Both the position numbers and the translations under genes were made by a program. From positions 1-35,656 of IMG/VR virus record IMGVR_UViG_3300034790_000119: a stretch of 35,656 bases of DNA. One strand, 5' to 3'. The notes under the pieces were generated by a model that saw only the letters and a list, made by a program, of their open reading frames with translations, made no database searches and had not been told where the DNA came from. Of the stretch, positions 33,901-35,656 are shown one piece after another. How positions within the stretch are numbered: the stretch's first letter is position 1; every line of letters begins with the position of its first letter. This DNA is from a virus.

Positions 33901-34525
33901 AATTGCTGTTAAGAGTAATAATGTTATCAGCAAGTAGAATTTCTTCGGTGTTAATAGTTGTTGTAGTACCCGATACTGTTAAGTCGCCTGTAATTGTAAG
34001 GCTACCATTCATTGTATCAGATTCATCAGAGCGTAAGAATTGAGTAGAATCTAATCCATCAATTAAGTCAGCGTCAAGACCAGATCCTGCTCCATCGTTG
34101 CCAGCATTCCAGAAAACATCGCCTAAGTATGTAGGCTCACGTTTAAAGTCAATACCAACTGAATTAAAAGCAATATCAGTAACGCCGTTATATAGAATCT
34201 CTACACCATCGGTATCACTATACAGACGGAAACCATTGTCTTGACCAGTATTCAGAATCGAATAATCGCCAGCGTTAGTATTTTCTATTTGAATGCTTTC
34301 GCTGTCACCCTTAAATTCTGCAATAAGCGATAAAGGACCGGCGCTATTAGTGAATTTAACTGTGGGAGTACTAGCTGATGACTGTGTTACATCTACTGCG
34401 CCGACAATTTTGGCAGATCCAGTTACCTGAAGCTTATCCGTACCGTTATCAACTGTAGATCCAATAACGACGTTCTCTTGCGACTGCAGGCCGTTCTTGA
34501 CTATGAATTTTTTATCGTTGGCCAT
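24983..34525 (-). CDS. Giant tail fibre protein with about 19 YYDSNN-type repeats and a C-terminal chaperone/peptidase_G2-like domain
   Basis: The protein of about 3180 residues starts at the ATG at 34525, which has a GGGGAGA box 8 bases before it. The GTG at 34532 is unlikely. The N-terminus (MANDKKFIVKNGLQSQENVV, then LQVTGSAKIVG, then DESDTMNGSLTITGDLTVSGTTTTINTEE) is of the fibre-attachment kind found in T4-like marine phages. The middle has about 19 copies of APxFYDSNNTxYYxDPxSTSVM, spaced by varied 60-160-residue beta segments. The last about 130 residues, from ARWADLAERYTAD through GVISTNPA and ALKGRIPCLVNGDVKKGQ to a GIALSD ending, resemble C-terminal assembly/self-cleaving domains (peptidase_G2 type). 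It would form a trimeric adhesin for host recognition. A late promoter lies at 34577. It converges with the P-loop gene. Confidence 0.88.
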   Translation of the reverse strand: MANDKKFIVKNGLQSQENVVIGSTVDNGTDKLQVTGSAKIVGAVDVTQSSASTPTVKFTNSAGPLSLIAEFKGDSESIQIENTNAGDYSILNTGQDNGFRLYSDTDGVEILYNGVTDIAFNSVGIDFKREPTYLGDVFWNAGNDGAGSGLDADLIDGLDSTQFLRSDESDTMNGSLTITGDLTVSGTTTTINTEEILLADNIITLNSNYVGSAPSENSGIEVERGTLTNASFQWLEASDKWSMAGPSLGLVLGDASALQGSITSYANSFIIEAGGASGVSDGTVFLSGKLGATEAEAGVASFYNQGSGVSYGELRYNGVPKLRTEANGTVTAGNARIQGSATIGTGSGGAYIYLDGAGNNGTIYSSAGEIGFLNTSFNYALKVDAAGDVQVTDDIYAQKFIDINDNTYEVIPSGVSSLNNIDLEGALRHNGETNTLINFPASDQVGFTLGGAQQGLMTTASFQYTGDVIADKFIDRNDNAFFLDPAGLSELHSANFYSGATDNTVNIGISADERFSINATAGQGYIRYIQDDTNATDHSVNFEIVSSGIGLNRFNFNKNINAGGNEITGGFGVFSSGVYAPKFYDYDDETYFADFNNVGNSINMAGTIEGGNGTSAAPTYTFGSDTNTGMFRGAADRLDFTAGGNVELQVNTTYTSAPGSFRAPIFYDTDNTGYYGNFAGTSVMARIELDDYIQHKGDTNNYFGFGANDTFRVWTNAVQRLNIDNDSANFAQDVYAPKYYDSNAVTYYSEPGSTSVLNNISIDDYVIHNGDTNTYVGFDATDQFGVWTNAAKRLNITNTAATFTNNVYAPRLYTNDYLTHNGDTNTYIGFDAADQFGVWTNGVKQIAVSATKVDINLNTDINAALDVTGRSTLGNSLTRPDDLSDLSDSAVRIGGSDVHLHIASLAAAGDYAVALQSGRESDDANFPLALQPNGGNVGVGTTSAGATLTINKTTAQGNNPFTTGTSLLTLGDAGVVDYSIRTDAVGNIYHVNDNGGNQYWYDTGAGGKFAIFNDGSVVAGSDSFINGTPAVTTNFITTPAANKFHSAGGISIEGKNSLLSIYQADGADAAVNEATFLGVNELGFSAGGGFYMDEPTTVKVRGNKDVFTTGNLYAGRFYDGNDNNYYADPASTSIMNRIDLDDYVRHNGDTNTYFGFSAADTFKIFTGGSQQVNIDNDSANFSQWMYGPRLIDSADNDYLVHPSGTSVLATIELDDYIQHKGNTDAYFGFSGNNNYKLFTNGVERFNVDANSADFAVNVYAPRYYDSNDSAYYVDPATTSVMNNISFGVAGSANTKGRFLSIEGNADASGEGSSRIFFAEHNSTAAAQDRYGMSLAYQGGSNSINSVTGQPVTLQGTSNGTWALIGHNNSVNGNWAMRGPRDSTYVEARIEFRAPRFTDSNNTAYYADPASTSVMNVVRANQFQVDGSTYTIDSPSGDYGSIKVDGAKGGWAGYVIRDDWAFMSNGTAQAGIYNDTRNEWVLRADDNNRTEIYANGVAQLSAENGYGKAANSMRSPIYYPPSGTTRFLDLDSVNGAESLKIGGEIFREGFAANNGADNKFLTAQDQNQWIWNTASNWGIAWATNTTSAYRHAQFGDNMLSFVGAGTVRAAIDLDSGNAYFQNEVSAGNFALSAGGENISLNPQYGSGLADETLFDGSQYWEKRNTAPLQGNESNNILTSEYVKNGDGPFSSSYVVRTNQYRVFYSDMISVEPGEEVYGEIWTRVISGSGGRTYYGIERYDKDKKPIAGNTGTSYFVAGGTVTTSTSWQKFSAYHTIPTSHGAYNGSDGAGVKYIRIRILMNHSTGGALREYGPPILKRVDGQMKLYTSESLYVGTNATIVGDLTVDDITADNVDANRFRDKTNTARYMDPVSGGSVAGTWNFNNGNIQNVNAMTFNDPGPNEGITWNGGSGWKIYESPDNLTTNTGGNLQIVQGTTSRARFNTSGDIIAGRYMDATRFRDSNNVAYYADPASTSIFAGLTLRTGGLMLERGNTNNAIWFNGGTDANHALWNQYQGGPGARGAAGSGGFDGMYWNTYAGLRIRGGSSGAFDIARFNTTGSGSGNAHYVQLYANNVEQLGTRGGYAFANNSMRSPLFYDSNDTTYYGNFASTSRMNVINANMYSMNDGWDIYDDSATTMSIRSNNSDNGTIIFRDSNSTDCGRIYFDDDSHWGFKTPDNEWSIYMERNARTILYYNGGQQARTQNGYFEANNQLRTPIMYDSNNTAYKIDGNGTSRLLTLQVDNVIQGNINGYSGGLLRKDNRTIEPNEDPAGRLTFGFTSWANNNSAPYADYLHMRSYTDSSGGSDNLVTFKKSGIGMKIWQQSFNSGTAYSTYRNVAVYNENPDGGGNSLYANIFYDEDDTGYKLDLTSTSNSAQRIRGGALHGPNPTWGKYLLVGGDGRQGYVNNTSVASVSTTNGNLHLDSASGYSTYINYYDGNTTYFGNGANSIAAEINSAGNSYFPTSYDRNNTAYYSNPASTSVMSTLDVRGEIYNDGWFRNDSGGRGMYSTPYAQHWMAVSNTNWRLYGTGNTQAIQFATSGNNVRGHVYADNSNNIGFLNQAGSWALRTNSGTTEVYGNLYANIMYDRNNSGYYVDPNATSNLSRVNINAQSYMNTQKAWVASNYGHGVYGLYSSTRMQHVWSMGTSYNLPANGTSSGNLYGLSWSHTNHGGQTKSGLSHQLLIQHNGTTRSAIGTGMWTSGISTSTNSFRAPIFYDTNNTAYYFNGASVNSTRFEGVSARTKAQMNISGQTRSSAETFMRRPNYTSDTNYWVGSMGWGTQDFNTVGNWGSGFIDTWSNPGNQPSGTSHWVGTQAFHYSNGSSRYGWQMVGGPIENLRFRSTWGGFRTWRTIPVLGVNSGNGAAIYASSFIDSNNTGFYCDPSSGTNLNGSLRATEIYSRSWLRNDNARTGMYNQATGSHSYSYQGQYWAITGNNNSSSMSLQLRATYNGTMCRWMYGDRTYAGDLNAAGQWQLQTRHTDGYSPTLRFIESGNESWTGNIGNDAGKIEYHSNRFYIEAGGNSTLICQFRRNGSNRSYIDNNGLYVGTATSARWADLAERYTADAIYENATVLGVNLDGDSEATLWQPGMPLLGVISTNPAVQMNDMGIAPGSTSKKAKMNPFIALKGRIPCLVNGDVKKGQWVIPDADGKAKGVDYGTPGVNSYEIIGIALSDSENGEVEVKV
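25880..33345 (-). repeat. Degenerate coding repeat array of the fibre
   Basis: About 19 degenerate copies of the motif APxFYDSNNTxYYxDPxSTSVM are spread across this part of the fibre gene, all in the same frame. The best are APRYYDSNDSAYYVDPATTS and AGRFYDGNDNNYYADPASTS; the most divergent is GPRLIDSADNDYLVHPSGTS. They are protein-level repeats of a beta-helical shaft rather than DNA repeats. Confidence 0.75.
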
Positions 34526-34576
34526 TCGGTTCACTCTCCCCAGTAAGGCTTTTATTAAACTATTATTTGTTTAGTG

Positions 34577-34584
34577 TATTTATA
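34577..34584 (-). promoter_or_regulatory. T4-type late promoter for the giant fibre
   Basis: The minus strand reads TATAAATA, 52 bases before the ATG at 34525, in the gap between the two fibre genes. Confidence 0.75.
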
Positions 34585-34588
34585 TGTT

Positions 34589-35656
34589 TTAGACGTCAAT
34601 CAAAGTGGCGACTGTTTTAAATACAGTAGAGCTTGAACTTGCAGGAGTTGCTCTCAATTCAAGCAAGGATCCGGCAATGGCTACATCAAAGGCTGCTAAT
34701 TCTGAACCAGTATATACTACACCGTATTCCGTAGCAACCGCTGTTGTCCCATCGTGGGTTAGTAGCAGTTTAGTGATATGTCTTTCGCCACCAGACGTCG
34801 AAGTAACTAGGACCTCAGCCGCTGCGTATGAAGCATGAAAGAAAGAAAGAATAGCAACTTGTGTTGTCGCGGCTGTAGTTTGTTTAATAGAAGTAAATCT
34901 AGATTCTTCTTGGATTATATCTTGGTTAACCGTTAAAGCTGCATCAACAATTAACGGACCAGTCATTGTATCGCCGGTTACATCTACAAACTTCGTATCT
35001 GATTCTGACTCTGTGTAATACAGGCTATTTAATTGGCCAGCATTTAACTCGGATTCTGTGTAATACAGGCTATTTAATTGGCCAGCATTTAACTCGGATT
35101 CTGTGTAATACCTATTATCTAATTGGCCAGTGTCTAATTCTGTTTCAGTATAATACTGATTGTCTAATTGACCAGAGTTTAATTCTGTTTGTGTGTAATA
35201 CCGAAGATCTAAGTCTACCGACGTGACTGTTTGTACATGCCCGAAAGTATCAAAGGTTGCACTCGATAAAACACTACCAAGAGTATTAGTAACATCTGCT
35301 ACTGAGGAAGTATCGGCGTGGGTTAAAGTAAATGTGGTATCAGCAAAATCGTTAAGATTAAAATTACCAGATCCAGTAAGTCCAGTACCGCCGCTAATAG
35401 TTACTAATCCATCACCAATTTGTGAGGAAGCGGTATTCGCTGCTTGACTTAATAATTCACTTGCATGATAGCCGTCTAGTAAATCAGCATCAAGTGCAGA
35501 TCCGGCACCATCGTTTGTAGCATCAAAGAAACCAAGACCACGAATATCTGCAGCGGTTTGATCTGCTGTTGCCCCGTCTTCAATAAGATCTAATTTGGAG
35601 CCATCCGTGGCAAGGTCACGTCCATCGACCGTCCCTGTAACTGTGATATTGTTTGC
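34589..35656 (-). CDS. Fibre/structural protein, C-terminal 355 residues (N-terminus outside the window)
   Basis: The frame is open from the right window edge to a stop at 34589, so the N-terminus lies beyond 35656. The visible part begins ANNITVTGTVDGRDLATDGS, followed by KLDLIEDGATADQTAADIRG, a phage fibre signature. A DGYHASELL element and a SGGTGLTGSGNFNL beta segment come next, then five 15-residue repeats of the form LDNRYYTETELNAGQ. The C-terminal domain starts at about GDTMTGPLIVDAALTVNQDI and has a beta-rich fold (FTSIKQTTAATTQVAILSFFHASYAAAEVLVTS). It lies directly before the giant fibre, so it may be a proximal or connecting fibre part. An ATG at 34966 lies inside this frame and is not a real start. 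Confidence 0.75.
   Translation of the reverse strand, partial: ANNITVTGTVDGRDLATDGSKLDLIEDGATADQTAADIRGLGFFDATNDGAGSALDADLLDGYHASELLSQAANTASSQIGDGLVTISGGTGLTGSGNFNLNDFADTTFTLTHADTSSVADVTNTLGSVLSSATFDTFGHVQTVTSVDLDLRYYTQTELNSGQLDNQYYTETELDTGQLDNRYYTESELNAGQLNSLYYTESELNAGQLNSLYYTESESDTKFVDVTGDTMTGPLIVDAALTVNQDIIQEESRFTSIKQTTAATTQVAILSFFHASYAAAEVLVTSTSGGERHITKLLLTHDGTTAVATEYGVVYTGSELAAFDVAIAGSLLELRATPASSSSTVFKTVATLIDV
35011..35205 (-). repeat. 45-bp in-frame tandem repeat of the fibre gene
   Basis: Five YYT units lie at a 45-base spacing (35011, 35056, 35101, 35146, 35191), giving four full units and one partial. The first two full units (35011-35055 and 35056-35100) are identical over all 45 bases and the others are diverged. 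Each unit encodes about LDNRYYTETELNAGQ. Confidence 0.85.

Noticed and set aside
35011-35205. 45-bp repeats as a CRISPR array
   Set aside because: The repeats are directly adjacent without unique spacers, are coding in a single frame and match known fibre repeats.
34605-35447. Plus-strand frames over the fibre C-terminus, including a repeated LYLIGQ-like product
   Set aside because: These are shadows of the 45-bp repeat of the minus-strand fibre gene, whose frame is open over the whole region and has a clear fibre sequence.

Overview
The window looks like part of the genome of a marine T4-like myovirus (tailed phage with a contractile tail). On the minus strand the order neck protein gp13, gp14, tail sheath stabiliser gp15, small terminase gp16, large terminase gp17 and tail sheath gp18 is the T4 order, with the tight spacing seen in T4. 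Several operons carry the T4 late promoter octamer TATAAATA. The long fibre repeats (YYDSNNTAYYxDPxxTS type) and the small beta-rich structural proteins are of the kind found in T4-like phages of marine bacteria. The host cannot be read from this window, and no photosynthesis genes are present.

Layout from left to right. 1-6549 (minus) holds gp18 (cut by the window edge), gp17, gp16, an unusually long gp15 with a LamG-type insertion, gp14, gp13 and a small structural protein. 6597-7614 (minus) holds two small structural-type proteins. 7727-11036 (minus) is a sugar/surface-decoration block: a nucleotidyltransferase-cupin fusion, a tiny protein, a TPR-FkbM-type methyltransferase and a GH130-like propeller. 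11082-11822 (minus) holds two related small proteins. 11890-12456 (minus) is a 2OG-Fe(II) oxygenase. 12558-24993 (plus) is a strand-inverted, almost gapless operon of fifteen genes. 24983-34525 (minus) is a giant fibre of about 3180 residues, and 34589-35656 (minus) is the C-terminal part of another fibre protein.

The most striking part is the plus-strand operon. It encodes four radical SAM proteins, three of them with full SPASM-type cysteine sets, each directly preceded by one or two Fe(II)-dependent oxygenases. A flavin-dependent tryptophan-halogenase-type enzyme, a P-loop protein and four proteins I do not recognise follow or lie between them. A 194-residue Gly/Asn/Ser/Tyr-rich protein sits near the start. 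Its only three cysteines form a perfect C-terminal repeat, CHYS-CHSS-CHGS followed by RGRR. Its gene has its own pair of overlapping late promoters. My reading, which is inference, is that this is a phage-encoded RiPP-like system in which the (CHxS)3 tail of a late, probably virion-associated protein is hydroxylated, rearranged or cross-linked and perhaps halogenated. The operon as a whole starts from a near-consensus sigma70 promoter overlapped by a late promoter, so the enzymes could be made early and the substrate made abundantly late.

No tRNA, CRISPR array, insertion sequence or integrase was seen. No gene-free stretch longer than about 115 bases exists. Genes overlap or abut almost everywhere.
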